DNA of 64,000 nucleotides from Pachyseris speciosa (GCA_016490735.1 JAEMWC010000197.1:713501-777500), one strand, 5' to 3'; positions 44,665-55,022 are shown, counted from the stretch's first letter. Translations and numbers: made by a program. Notes: generated from the letters alone by a model not told the origin.

Positions 44665-46595
44665 TTTTTCGTGTATATTATTATGTCAGTAATTGACGAT
44701 CTAGTGCAAACAAACGGCTTACCCACTGCTGTGAACTCAAAAATTTTCTTTGTAAACTGCTCCTCGGTTGTACAATTAAAAACTGGTCTTGCATGCCTGC
44801 ATGATTCAAATAACTTGTTCACAACAGATGTAAAGTAAGTGTTGAACAGTTCTGAAATGCTTTGTTTATCAGTAACAATCTTGTCATCGGCCTTTATACA
44901 GGTGGGAATAGATTTCTGTTTCGCGTCCGGCATTGTCTTCTTCACAGACCTCCAGAAAGATTCAGAATCGCCGCTGTTCTCTTCAAGTAGTGTTCTACTG
45001 TAGCTTTCTTTAGCACGTTTAAGCCTTGCACTGACTTTATTCCGAAGTAGTCGATATGCAGCCAAATCGGTGTCCAATTTTGATCTACGATATTTCTTGA
45101 GACAGGCATCCCGAGCTCTCATCATCCGTTTGATTTCAAACGAAAGCCATGGACAATTAATTTCGCCCTCTTACTTTCTTGTCGATTAATGGAGCGTGTT
45201 TGTCATATTCAGCCGCAAAATTGCACCTCCACAAGGACCAGGCTTCATCGACGCTGGTCGAACTCAACACACTATCTCACGGGATTCTTTTCAGATCTCT
45301 GCAGAAAATTGATGGATCAGTATTTAGCATAATTCCTGCACTTTATCACACGAGGTTGTTCCTTGAAGTTGTTTATCTTTCGAACAGAAATTAGCATATC
45401 ATGATCACTCAGACAGGATTCAGCAACTATAGCTCGAGAAATGTTTCGTGAATTTGTGGTGGCACACAGGTCAATAAGTGTAGCGGTGGTTGACGTAGTC
45501 CGTGTTGGTTCATTTATCAAATGTGTTTAACCAAAGGTTTTAAAAATCTCCTTTAACTTTTCGGTTTCAGGGCTTGGTTTCTTCGGCAAAAAATCACAGT
45601 TGAAATCCCCGTTAACAATAATTTCTTTTTCCTCGGCCGCAGCACAGTCCAGGCTGTAATAAAAGCGGTCCATATAATCTAGGTTAGGCTGGCTAACTGA
45701 CTCTGATGGTGGCCGATAAAATGTTCCAAACAGTGTGCCTTTAGATTTGGGCAGAAAGATCTCACTCCAAACAGATTCATCAATCTCGAGGTCAGATCGG
45801 CGGACAGCATTAATTGACACACTGACAAACACTGCTACACCGCCTCGTTTCCTCTCCAGTCTATCTCTTCTAAAAAGTGTAAAGCCAGGCAATGACACTT
45901 CTTCATCCGAAATGTTACCGTTGAGCCATGTCTCAGTTAAAGCTATGATGTGAATTCGTGGACTTTGCATTAAGAAAGCACGAAGTTCATTTAACTTCTT
46001 CCTCAGGCTTCTGATGCTTTGATGAATGAATTTAAAAGACCACGCAACTTTAGGGTAGCATCAGATGTTGCTGGTACAACAAAACTATCGTTTAGACTGT
46101 TATCGAACTATTGCTCAGAAGAAGATAGAACTGAGCAAAAATTACAAGTCGAACCAGATTCAAAGTTCGCATCCAGGCATTTTAAATGGGAACGCGATTT
46201 GCATAAAACGCAAGTTCCAAAAGCCTGCATGGATTTCTTCTGACCGTCTTGAGACACCGAGGACAGGTTACTTTAGTGGAAGGTCCAGGATTCACGGAGA
46301 TATCATTGCACTGGAGCAGTAAACTTGCAAGAAGAACAGATCTTGTAAGCCTGACAAGCTGAGCTTTGGCGACAGGAGTGAAGGAAATTCCAAAATGGCT
46401 GCCGCTAGAAGCTTTCTTTCTCACGGGCTGCTTAAAAGCGATGAAAGAAGAGAGTTCACATCCAATAGCCAACCCAGAGCAGTTGACTTCTTGGTTATCC
46501 AACCGTGTAAGACTTTTACAATTCGATATATCCCTTGTGAGTAAGGAAACGAGTAGAAGAAGAATGCCACTTCGCATTACCTGACAAACCGCCAT
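44665..46595 (-). mobile_element. LINE 5' part: PHD-like motif, 2A-like motif and AP endonuclease domain
   Basis: Minus strand, 5' to 3'. A leader ends LLASLLLQCND followed by ISVNPGP (46281-46304), a 2A-like motif, then Cys-rich CPRCLKTVRR and KCLDANFESGSTCNFC as in a PHD-type finger. The APE endonuclease follows with ALTETWLNG, GGVAVFVS, LFGTFYRPPSES, NGDFNCDF and SDHDML, carrying the catalytic Glu, Tyr, Asp/Asn and His. A linker (DSESFWRSVKKTMPD) leads toward RT but the element stops at 44665, where the foldback transposon begins. At least three frameshifts. The order matches L2/CR1-clade ORF2. Confidence 0.85.
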
Positions 46596-46677
46596 GAATT
46601 ATTTAGGATTTTTAAACGCTTTTAAAAAAAACAACGAATAATCAGTCGTTTGAATCAGTGTCTTCGTTCATCCATGA

Positions 46678-47323
46678 CTAGAACTTCACTATCCTAACCG
46701 GTCTGCACTCATTTGTGATAGTAGTCATTCTAGCTGACTCTTCTTCTTGTTTCTGTCGTTTTTCTTTCTCTCTTTTTTCTATTTTCTCCAAGGCCGCGCG
46801 ATAAGCCCATTCCTCGGATTTTATCCTGCTGTTGACTTCTTTCTTTGCCTGAAGTAAGTTCTCATAATTCTTTGCAAGCGTGCTCCAGGGTATCTCGAAA
46901 TTCCACACGTCGCTTTCGGCAAAAAAACTGAGCTCGCTTTTCCAGGTGCTGGCATTCGATTCCACTGATAAAATGCAGTTGGGCCAAAGTCCGTGGGGAG
47001 TTAGGAAGAGGAGAAATTGCCGCGACTGCGAAGGCAACAAACGTTGTAGAGCTGGCACCAAAGATCGGTGCAAGACGAGGGTACTTTGCAGCAAACTTTT
47101 TCCATGTCAGTGTGGATAGCACACCGCCTGTAGTCCCAGACAGTCCTGTAAAGCAAGATGCATACTGTATTCTGCGATCCCATTTTGTGTAGTGCTCAGA
47201 TGATAGGTAGTGGGAAGTGGCTGTTACACGCAAACTACGTCGCATTTCGTGAAGTTGTTTTTCTAAGTTACGTCTCCTTTCTCGATCCGCTTGAGACATC
47301 TTTGAAAAGATCGAAGAACCCAT
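46678..47323 (-). pseudogene. SLATT-like gene, copy B, frameshifted
   Basis: Nearly identical to 8231-8851 up to KRAQFF. There a seventh A in a homopolymer (46921-46927; six A in copy A at 8450-8455) shifts the frame and ends translation 20 residues later. The second half continues in the neighbouring frame with AESDVWNFEIPWSTLAKNY and the usual tail. Its 3' end retains the tail TNECRPVRIVKF that the MITE removed from copy A, so it shows the ancestral C-terminus. A homopolymer error in the assembly could also explain the break. Confidence 0.8.
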
Positions 47324-47445
47324 CGAACAGTTCTTTTAAAGGCCTTGTCTGGATGAACTTTAAGGGCTCGAGCACAACACGGAAGATTCATTCTCGTTTC
47401 CAGGGCAATCCGTCCCTCTCATTCGGAAAGGCCTGGATTAAAGTC

Positions 47446-47822
47446 GCTTCGCTCCTCGTCCTCGGTTGTTTGAAACAGTAGTTGTTTAGCTCCGGCTATA
47501 CTACTTGGGAAGTGTTTGGAATGTAAACAAGGAGCAAAGGATTTTTTTGTCCTTAGATCTTCTTTTGCAAACTAGGGCCAACCCAAAACCAGTCAAACCG
47601 GTTTGACGAGTCGTGCAATTAGAGAAATGGGTATGAAGAATAATTGTGTCACGAATTAGACACAAAGGATAGCAAGGTATACCAATGAACCAGCCGGAAA
47701 TTTTTTCCAGCGAAAATATAGGCAGGAGAATGCCGACAACCTCACGCAAAGTGGACCACGGGAAGAGAGAAAGCAAAGTTCAAACAAAACCAACATCATT
47801 GTCTTCAATGAAAAACGTTGAG
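47446..47822 (+). repeat. Polinton left terminal inverted repeat
   Basis: Matches the complement of 62832-63212 at above 90% by eye: CTCGTCCTCGGTTGTTTGAA, CTCCGGCTATACTACTTGGG, CCAGTCAAACCGGTTTGACG and onward into the start of a coding leader (MPTTSRKVDHGKRES). An internal palindrome, AAACCGGTTT, lies near 47595. Confidence 0.9.
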
Positions 47823-48114
47823 GAAAAGAGGCCACGCGTCTGTTTCTCTGTATATTCCTCCACACAGACGGGGGACAACCCTTCCACCTGTTGTGGAGCA
47901 AAAGTTTTTCAACCTAAACCATAAAGACAAGTGTATAGTTGTAGGTAGTTTGGAGGAGGATGAAGATGAAAAAGATCAATCTTCCTTTCGTTGTTTGAAA
48001 TGTACAGGATGTAATGAGGATGATGTTTGTTTGCGAGCTGGTGCCCCTCCTCCATTTTGGTCTGGAAGGGAAGGCCTTCCTGCTCGGGTTTGGGATGAAT
48101 GGATGGAGGACTGA
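47731..48114 (+). pseudogene. Left-end gene 1: TIR leader plus Cys-motif protein
   Basis: Starts inside the TIR with MPTTSRKVDHGKRESKVQ. After a frame change near 47825 it continues with LYIPPHRRGTTLPPV, an acidic run (GSLEEDEDEKDQ) and a compact motif CLKCTGCNEDDVC, ending PARVWDEWMED. No known family was recognised. The same pattern C-x-K-C-x-x-C-x-x-D-D-x-C occurs in the gene at 48611, so the two are probably related Zn-binding proteins. The leader is shared with the ORF reading inward from the right TIR. Confidence 0.55.
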
Positions 48115-48208
48115 TATGTTGAAACCAGACTGACAAGCCCAGTCAATTAGAGAAAAGCGAAGTGTGTAAAATCGACACAGTCAATTAGAGAAAAGCGACG
48201 TCCGTAAA

Positions 48209-48590
48209 ATGTCGAGTCGTATAGACCGAAAGAGCGAAGGAGTAAACCCGATGGAGGCAGAAACCAAGGGGCGCCCTGTTGAACTTGGACCAAGAGTCAT
48301 TCATAAAAAAAAGGTTGATCTTTTACGTTGTAACGTGAGGCAAGCTTTGATTACAGAGATAGAAAAATGGTTAGGAAATGAAAAAAATAAAAAATCAATG
48401 TATGGGCCATTCATGCGCCGCGTGCGGGATTTGTTATGCTGTGATATGTCTCCTTGGAAGTATATTAAGAATACAGGGAGAATGTTTTTCATTGATGAAT
48501 GTGCACTTATCACATTCTCTTCCAACCTATGAAAGAATTTTCATGAAAAAATGGTTGACTGATGTAGGATTTTATGACACAGTTAATTAA
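48209..48590 (+). pseudogene. Left-end gene 2, unknown protein, frameshifted
   Basis: Starts MSSRIDRKSEGVNPMEAE and runs through a basic helical region (HKKKVDLLRCNVRQAL, EIEKWLGNEKNKK) to GRMFFIDE. There a frameshift near 48500 leads into LPTYERIFMKKWLTDVG and a TAA at 48588. No family recognised. AT content rises from here to 49.8 kb. Confidence 0.45.
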
Positions 48591-48610
48591 CGATTTGTGT
48601 AATGACATAA

Positions 48611-48985
48611 ATGGACTTTGTAGACAATGTTAATACTCTTCCTCCCGAGCTTAGGGAAAAGATTTTGAAGGACGTTATTAAATTAAAATTGAAACAACGT
48701 TCTGATTTAGGTTGGGAGCCTATTTTAGATTATATTGAGAATGCTCCATATTGTAAATACAATGAAAGAATTACAAGAATTACACAATGTATAAAATGTA
48801 GTCGTTGTTTACTTGATGACATGTGTTTTCTTTTTTTAAGAAAAGAGAATAAAGTTCACAACTTAAAGAAAAAACTTTTCGATGATGATACTATTATTTA
48901 TGAATTTTATAAAAATTATGACGCGGATTCTGTTATTTTTATAACAAATTTTGTAAGTTTTATAAGATACGTAAAATATAAATGA
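48611..48985 (+). CDS. Left-end gene 3: F-box-like N-terminus with Cys motif
   Basis: Intact 124-codon ORF. The N-terminus MDFVDNVNTLPPELREKILK resembles the start of an F-box or similar helical motif, and is repeated in a paralogous remnant at 49000 (SSLPPELRVKF). The middle carries CIKCSRCLLDDMC, matching the Cys motif of left-end gene 1. The C-terminal part is Lys/Phe/Tyr rich. The codons are very AT rich (TTA, AAA, ATA). Function unknown; a ubiquitin-ligase adaptor role would be speculation from a short motif. Confidence 0.5.
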   Translation: MDFVDNVNTLPPELREKILKDVIKLKLKQRSDLGWEPILDYIENAPYCKYNERITRITQCIKCSRCLLDDMCFLFLRKENKVHNLKKKLFDDDTIIYEFYKNYDADSVIFITNFVSFIRYVKYK

Positions 48986-48999
48986 TATTATAGATATAA

Positions 49000-49760
49000 T
49001 GGATATCATGGAAAGGATTTCTTCATTACCACCAGAGTTGCGTGTAAAATTTTATAGTTATTACACCAAAAACCAATTGAAAGAATTTGAAGAAAGAAAA
49101 AAATGGGTGGGGTAATGTTTTGGAAGAGCATTTGGTTCCTTTACGTAATTTTATTTTTCCAAATTATTTTTTTACACGCAATTGAACAAAAGTTTTCTTT
49201 ATGAATACAATGATTGGATTGTTGGTTATTCTTTTTCATTTCGTGCAAGACAAAATTCCACACCCAATTGTTGACGAGGTGAAAAAAGAAATTGTGAATG
49301 CCCTTGACGAATATTCTTTGGAAAGTACACCCATTTAAGGAGAAGAAGATATTGTGTTGTATCGATGGTAGAAAGAGTTGAAAGGGATGAAAACTTTTTA
49401 AAAACGTTTTTTAAAACGATTTTTGAAAAGTGTGACGAGCTAGTTGTCATATTTCATCTTGACCCTCCACTTGTTTTTGGAAATGAAGTTGAATATTGTT
49501 CTCCAGAACTTATTAATTTTGTTGAAGAATTTAGAATTTTTTAAAAAATTTTGAACGGGAGTTTTTTGAGGGACCAGAAAAATATATTTTCAGAATATCT
49601 GAAGAAACTCTTGACATTTTAGAAGACGGGATAGATGAATTGGAACTATTTGTTAATTCCACAGATAATTATTTTCATTTCATTGATATTCCAAATTTAA
49701 CGAATTTAAGAAAGGAAAAAAAAGTTGGGATTGCAAATTTTTGTTGGATGTTTGGGAAAT
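49000..49760 (+). pseudogene. Left-end gene 4 remnant, acidic AT-rich protein
   Basis: Begins MDIMERISSLPPELRVKFYS, a paralog of gene 3's N-terminus, then frames change at least three times. Later open segments are CDELVVIFHLDPPLVFGNE and FRISEETLDILEDGIDEL, with an acidic helical character. No family recognised. Confidence 0.4.
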
Positions 49761-49818
49761 GAGATGTAGGTTAAGAAGTATTAAAGAAAAAATTGAAAGA
49801 AGAATGGAATGTAAACTA

Positions 49819-51015
49819 TTATTTTTTTAAAACTCCAAGACCCAACTTTTCTTTCGCGTTTTTTGCATTTCTTGCCAAGGCATGCCCCCACTGTCTTTTT
49901 TCCCAAGGGACAGAATCCAAAGCTTTCACCATTTTTCTGTCAGCAGCATGCTTGCATTTTTTTTTCGTCCTCACCATATTTTTTTGCCCGGTGTCCACAA
50001 CTGCTGTAATCCACATCATGTTGCATCGCAATAGCATCCGTTGCCCCGGTCGGTTTCTGTAATATTTTCAAGATCACACCTGTTTCAGGGTCAAAGCTAA
50101 GTTGTTGATGAAGGGGATTGTAAGGGCCTGTGTAATTATGGCCAGGAAGGGTCCAACCACCTTTTGGCGCGGGTAGTTTTCCAAGTAATGTATGAACATC
50201 AACACCAGACCCACAGTAGTTACGTAGGGTTTTCTCAAAACATCCGCGAAACCACGATGCTCAGGGATGGCTTTCCCGAAAGCTTTCAAACATTTCATGT
50301 CAGTTGCAAACTTTGGAACAAGCACACCCTGTGACCTTGGATCAAACAAGTTCCCAATACCTCTTCCATAACCCTTCCATTTTATCCAGGAGTCGTAGCT
50401 GCGGGAGCCACCTTTGTCTTTGTATTCTTTGTACTGTCGTTTGTATTCAGCCACCATTGCCTTCCCCTCTTTTTTAGAAACTTCAGGACCTTTGAAAAGT
50501 TTGGGATCAGAGATAACACTCCACAGTTTTTTGAAATCAAAGAATGGGAAGGGAACAGGAATTCCCGCTCCAGTGGGATTGTCTAGATCGGGTCTGTCGG
50601 TCTTGTAATGGATGTTGGGGCGGACATTTGTTGAAAGCTCATCCAACACGGTGCTCCCAGCATTTCGAAACATAGGCTTGCCCTTCTCCACAGCCCAATC
50701 GATTGCCTTTCGTTGGAGCTTGGGATTCCTCATCGCTTCCGACGCATAGTATCGCCCCATCTCCACCCCTTTCTTTGCGAGATACGGAACTCTATGGTGA
50801 AGAAACAAATCCATCGCAGTTCCGCCAATGTCTTTACCAATTCCTTTGCCCTCTGCAAGAGAGGGCCCCGCTAGTTTCCCAACTTCGGTAAGAAACGTGT
50901 TCTTGTTATTCCACAGCTTGCGCATTTTACTTTCAACATTCTTCGTCCGTTTTTCGCAGTAACCACTTTTTCTGTTCCAGGGCCATTCGGAGTCTTTGGC
51001 TTCTCTCTCACACAA
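49819..51015 (-). pseudogene. Large virion protein with C-terminal phospholipase A2-like domain, frameshifted
   Basis: The first 280 residues are open (VPYLAKKGVEMGRYYASEA, LSTNVRPNIHYKTDR, PVPFPFFDFKKLW). The frame then changes near 50200 and the minus strand encodes KLPAPKGGWTLPGHNYTGPY, the Ca-loop-like YTGPYNPL. It continues to DAIAMQHDVDY with the His-Asp catalytic pair, and after another shift to the tail ALDSVPWEKRQWGHAL. This is the parvovirus-VP1-type PLA2 fold also found in Polinton and adintovirus proteins; in parvoviruses it helps breach endosomal membranes. Placement next to protease and capsid genes supports a virion role. At least two frameshifts. Confidence 0.75.
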
Positions 51016-51028
51016 TAGCCATCCACCA

Positions 51029-51480
51029 TCACGCTATATGCTCAAAATAATTTTTCACAACTCTCTCGTTGTCGCGCACATTTCTGGAAAACGTTCGTAG
51101 AATATCTCTGTAATCTTTCCCTTGGTTGCGTTCATTCAAAAACAAAAGACAATAGTACCCACATCGCACACTATCAATCGTTTGTATTTGGTTATTGCTA
51201 CGTAGAAAGGATTCATTTCCCACTTTCAACATTTCTTGTTCCCATTCTACCGGAGGAGGCTGACCAAAAGAGTCAAAATACTCCATATCTTCCCCGTGCC
51301 AGCAAGCGACCCAGTGTGTTCCCAAACTGCCAAAATCGTCCAAGTTCAAAATGCAAGGTGAGTGGTGCAGAGGTTTGACTTCGTCTCGGGAAAAAATTCC
51401 TCGAATTGGGATGCCGAGATATTTGCACCAATTGGTCAGATCAATGTTCGAGCGTGGAACGTCACGAAATTCCAGCCTTT
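51029..51480 (-). CDS. Adenain-like cysteine protease
   Basis: The open frame on the minus strand starts near SNIDLTNWCKYLGIP and continues through SRDEV, NLDDFGSLGTHWVACW, YFDSFGQPPP and VRCGYYCLLFLNE. His in THW, Asp in FDSFG and Cys in CGYYC form the catalytic triad of the Ulp1/adenain family that matures capsid proteins of adenoviruses and Polintons. About 150 residues, the normal size. No ATG is obvious at the N-terminus, which overlaps the end of the upstream pVI/pX-like ORF. No stop interrupts the catalytic part. Confidence 0.85.
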
Positions 51481-52262
51481 GAGCTGGAAACTTTCTTTTC
51501 TCCCAATCTTCCCCTACCCCAAACAGGTGGTGGTCGATACCACGGAGGGTTTATTTGCATTCCTTTTACTCTTTTTCCTCTTCCGCTTTGTGGTGGGGGT
51601 GGTGGAGGAAGGGGTAATGAGCGTCTTGACCGGGAAGGCCCTACTTGGATCCCTTTTCCTAACATTCCTTTCACAAGGTCGATCGCTTGAGGAATCCCAA
51701 TGGAAGCCAACATTCCCAGAAACCCCCCATACTGTGCACTTCCTCCACCGCGAACCATTCCTTTCCCAACCAAGTGTTTTTCAATCATCTTCTTTTGGTC
51801 TGGCGACAACCTTTGTGTGAGCCGGTAAGGCTCCACTTCCCTTGGTCCATAACCCTTCCCGAAAATTTTCTTCAAAACCTTATCCGCAGCGAAACTCAAC
51901 CCTGCAGTTGCCAAAGTTTTGGCGGCGGATTTGGCAGCCGGTGCAAGCAACGGCCAAGTCAGACTGAATACTGTCGAAAAAAGATTGCCGCCGCTCTGTG
52001 CGATGTTTGCGATTTGTGTTTGGCTCATCGTGATGTCCGCGCCGCGCTTCTCGCTGGCAGCTTTCTTTGCGTGATTGATTTGGGTGACAGTCAGAGGAAG
52101 AGTATCGCCGAGTTGACCTGGTTTGACCCGCAGAGTCACGGCCGTTCGCGAGGCAAGAGCCTTTCGCAGCTTTGTTTCTGGCCATCTGCCAAGGCAATCT
52201 GAAACGGATGGTACTTCGTCGCCATCTTTATACCAAAGAAAAGAATTTTCTATACTTTCCAC
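51462..52262 (-). CDS. pVI/pX-like minor virion protein
   Basis: Intact 266-codon ORF. The N-terminal part has the pattern TVTLRVKPGQLGDTLPLT, then DITMSQTQIANIAQSGG, an Ala-rich hydrophobic helix (WPLLAPAAKSAAKTLATAG) and a Gly-Lys-Gly-rich tail with LVGKGMVRGGGSAQYGG, a candidate protease site region, ending in an Arg/Pro-rich basic tail. These LPL(T), S(K/Q)xQI and GG features are typical of the adenovirus pVI/pX-like proteins of Polintons in aquatic animals. Such proteins bind the capsid interior or genome. It lies between protease and capsid candidate on the same strand. Confidence 0.7.
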   Translation of the reverse strand: MESIENSFLWYKDGDEVPSVSDCLGRWPETKLRKALASRTAVTLRVKPGQLGDTLPLTVTQINHAKKAASEKRGADITMSQTQIANIAQSGGNLFSTVFSLTWPLLAPAAKSAAKTLATAGLSFAADKVLKKIFGKGYGPREVEPYRLTQRLSPDQKKMIEKHLVGKGMVRGGGSAQYGGFLGMLASIGIPQAIDLVKGMLGKGIQVGPSRSRRSLPLPPPPPPQSGRGKRVKGMQINPPWYRPPPVWGRGRLGEKKVSSSKAGIS

Positions 52263-52278
52263 CTGATGGTGGATTAGC

Positions 52279-53530
52279 CTATAACCAATTCGTTTCCTTT
52301 TTGTGTAATAACAAATTCTTTCTCATTCAAGACGGCTGCGAAAATTTTGTAATCGTGGGCATCGGCTGCTTCATTCAACCGAAAATGGAATTCCATATCC
52401 ATTGCATCGCTGTCATGCTTTCTTTGGTCGCGCGGAGGTCGAAGTAAACAACGGGGTAAAGAGACGAAAAGTTGTCCATACTGATTTGAGTTCCGGAGTT
52501 GGGGTCGTTCTTCCTGTATCGGTACTCGAACAGATCGCTGTAGATGGGTGTCCGGTCACCTTCGTCATAGTCGAGCTCGGGGTAGAAGGTGGAACCATAC
52601 TTCAGCTTGCAAAAGCTCAGTTTCGCCGAGTTGTCTCCATCGAGGTCGAAAGTGTCAAAGCTGTACGGATTGAAGGTGATGGCGTTTGACTTTCTCGTTT
52701 GCTGGAAGAAGACAAAAACAAATCCGAAACACGCCTTCCGCATCTCTCTGGGCTTGGCTGGGGACCAGTGTTTCCTGCAAGTAATTCCATTTTATCGGTC
52801 TGAGGAACTGTTCATTCACCATTTTCTTTCCCGCAGGTGTCAGCTGCAGTTTTGGAACCCACAATTCGAACTTTTTGACCCCAATTCGTCGCCCAGTGGC
52901 GTCGTTCTGGAAAATCATTTCATTGTCAGTCTGCAGATCAACTTCAAACTAGAGGTTCAATGCAGGGAGCAATTTGTCCGCCAGCTCTTCGAAAAACGAG
53001 AATATTTGAGAGGGATCACAGTTTTCACCGTTCCCGCCCCTCGCGAAAGTTTATGTCGCACTTCGATACCTTTGTTGGTGGCGGGTGTGGCGGGGTTGGT
53101 AACAGTTGAGTTGTCGGTGTCGAGATACCAGAACTCACGCTTCGCCACGATCCACGAGTAGTCGTCGGAATAATCCAACAAAGTTTTGATGAAGATCACT
53201 TTGTGGACGTCAGTTGCTGTGTAAATAGGTTTTCCAGAGGATTTCAAAGTCAAGTTCCTTATCAACGAGAAAGAGCCGTTGATTGGTGCCGTTTGCACGT
53301 TGTTCACAATGTTGGCGCCATCTGCAAGAGCCTCGAACCGGTACTCAACGTTGAAATAAGCGTTGTACCAGTCGCCGATGATGTTCCGATTTGATGCAAA
53401 GAAACTCAGCTCCGTTTTCTCTTGATGTTGGCCATTTCCTGGCGTAACGAGCGGGGTGTCGAGAAGGATGCGCTTGAAGTCTACCTTTTCAAGATATTGC
53501 GGTGACCTGAATCAAGCCATGAGATATATT
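52279..53530 (-). pseudogene. Major capsid protein candidate (double jelly roll), frameshifted
   Basis: Read 5' to 3' on the minus strand: FKRILLDTPLVTPGNGQ, FFASNRNIIGDWYNAYFNVE, IVNNVQTAPINGSFSLIRN, FIKTLLDYSDDYSW, NEMIFQNDATGRRIGVKKFE, SNAITFNPYSFDTFDLDG, NFSSLYPVVYFDLRATKE, and a C-terminal MEFHFRLNEA, DYKIFAAVLNEKEF. The beta-rich repeats, length of about 410 residues and the LYPVVYFDLR segment before a terminal strand pair resemble Polinton capsid proteins. At least three frame changes break it. Assignment rests on motif memory and position beside the protease and pVI-like genes. Confidence 0.65.
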
Positions 53531-53814
53531 CACGAAAAAAAATTTCAACGCCGATTGGCCAAAATTTGGGTGAGTTTCCACATGGCCTCTCCTCTTGGTT
53601 GCGCCTTTTGCCTCCCCAACAGTTGTCGGATCGTTTTCGCCCCCTTTCCTCTTTGAGGTTTTTTTCTTCTTTCCGCAAAGAAATTTTAGGAACCGGAGGC
53701 GGGGCTGGTTTCGTGAAACTTTTGCCAATGTCTCAGAGCGAGTCACGAATCACACCAGACCTTATGTGTATGAAGCGATACCAGCCGGCTCGCGGGTCAA
53801 GAAATTTCATCCAC
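53530..53814 (-). other. Basic linker region between capsid genes
   Basis: Short open frames rich in Lys/Arg (KKKKTSKRKGGEND, KGATKRRGH) on the minus strand, without a clear start. Possibly the remnant of a basic core peptide or of the capsid gene's 5' end. Confidence 0.3.
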
Positions 53815-54303
53815 TCACTTGGATGGTTCATTTCGAGTTGAGACAAACGTCGAAGACAAGACTATACCTTTCGAAAAATTTTTACATCTCGGGGGGACCT
53901 CCCGGATCACAAGAGCCAAAGCCACATCGGCGCCATTGAGGTTCAGAATGTTATTTCTCCCGTCTGTGACCCGTATTCCGACTGAGTCGATACGCACCTT
54001 GTTCACGGGGTGGAATGTAAGGCGGCGGGGTTCTTCGTTAAAAGGGTAGCTGACAGGCAGCCCCACAGTGTAAACGCTATACAAAACGTCTCTTGCAACA
54101 TCCCTCACCTTCCTTGTGATCAAGTCACAATGGATAAAAACCCAATCCACGCCCTTTGTGATATTTAGAATCCTGTCTCTCACGAAACTTGTTGCATCTT
54201 TCAAAATCTTTTTGTCAAAGCCCAGCAGCTCGGCCAATTTCCCGACGGAGAGGTCGAGCTCGTAGTCTTTGGCGACCCCGATCACGACCCGATAGACCGT
54301 CAA
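53815..54303 (-). CDS. Minor capsid protein candidate
   Basis: Intact 162-codon ORF. Features: LAELLGFDKKIL near residue 22; VFIHCDLITRKVR; VLYSVYTVGLPVSYPF; RRLTFHPVNKVRIDSVGIRV; ILNLNGADVALALVIRE. Proteins with this LLGF / VHCDLI / LNG-V-L pattern occur beside the capsid gene in cnidarian Polinton-like elements; a penton or spike-like role is my inference. It is the most upstream gene of the minus-strand virion cluster and carries no stop. Confidence 0.6.
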   Translation of the reverse strand: MTVYRVVIGVAKDYELDLSVGKLAELLGFDKKILKDATSFVRDRILNITKGVDWVFIHCDLITRKVRDVARDVLYSVYTVGLPVSYPFNEEPRRLTFHPVNKVRIDSVGIRVTDGRNNILNLNGADVALALVIREVPPRCKNFSKGIVLSSTFVSTRNEPSK

Positions 54304-54338
54304 ATGAAAGTACAGACTGAAAATGTGGGAGAATGGTC

Positions 54339-54883
54339 ATGCAAACTGGCTTGGACCTGAATGGAAAGGGCATCTTGAACCCAAAAATGGGAGGGGATTT
54401 GAATTTAAATTATTTCAACATCGTCAATGACGGGCAAAAAATATTTTCCCCAAGTCCGGGGGTTTCTGGTGTTGAAATGTAGACGGGAATGGATTTCAAT
54501 GGATTTTCCATGTATGAACCAAAACTTGGTGATTTTCTTGATTTGAATGGAAAACATGTTGGAGATGGGAATACCCGATTGTTTGATAGTTGAAACCAAC
54601 AACTTGTCTTGCACACAGACTTGAACGCCGGATACAGTGTGTTGGAAAAAATGGGGGTGGTTTCGAAGTTGATGATAATGGAAGAACAAAAATGCATGGT
54701 GATTTGGATTTGAACGGGCATGGGATTCACGAGGTTCTTCGTTTTCAGGGTGGAAAAGTTTTGTTGTTAAAAGATTTGGACTTGAATGATAAAATTTTAT
54801 CAAATTTTCGGAATAAAGAAATTAATTGTTTTTATGACTTTGAAATAGAAAATCTGCCACTTGTTACTTTGCCCCCAAAGTGA
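54339..54883 (+). pseudogene. Fibre-like protein with LDLNG repeats
   Basis: The plus strand shows repeated short motifs in changing frames: GLDLNGKGILNPKMGGDLNL, FLDLNGKHVGDG, DLDLNGHGIHEV and KDLDLNDKILSN. Repeats of the form LDLNGxxIxN are typical of trimeric tail-fibre or receptor-binding shafts in phages and some Polinton-like viruses. At least two frame changes or stops. It lies head-to-head with the minor capsid candidate. Confidence 0.6.
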
Positions 54884-55022
54884 ATAATTTCCCATTAATA
54901 CCCACCAACCGAATGTTCACCTTGAAAAAAATCAGTCTTTTTACAGGGCGGTTTTTCAGGGCTTCATCACATTAATATTTCATCAATACGACGTAGATCT
55001 ATAAGACGACAAAGAGTCTGGA

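Noticed and set aside
44649..45125. Independent host gene
   Set aside because: The sequence is the endonuclease-to-RT linker of the LINE that starts at 46595.
48611..48985. Genuine F-box protein
   Set aside because: Only a short LPPELREKI-type motif is present; too little for a domain call.
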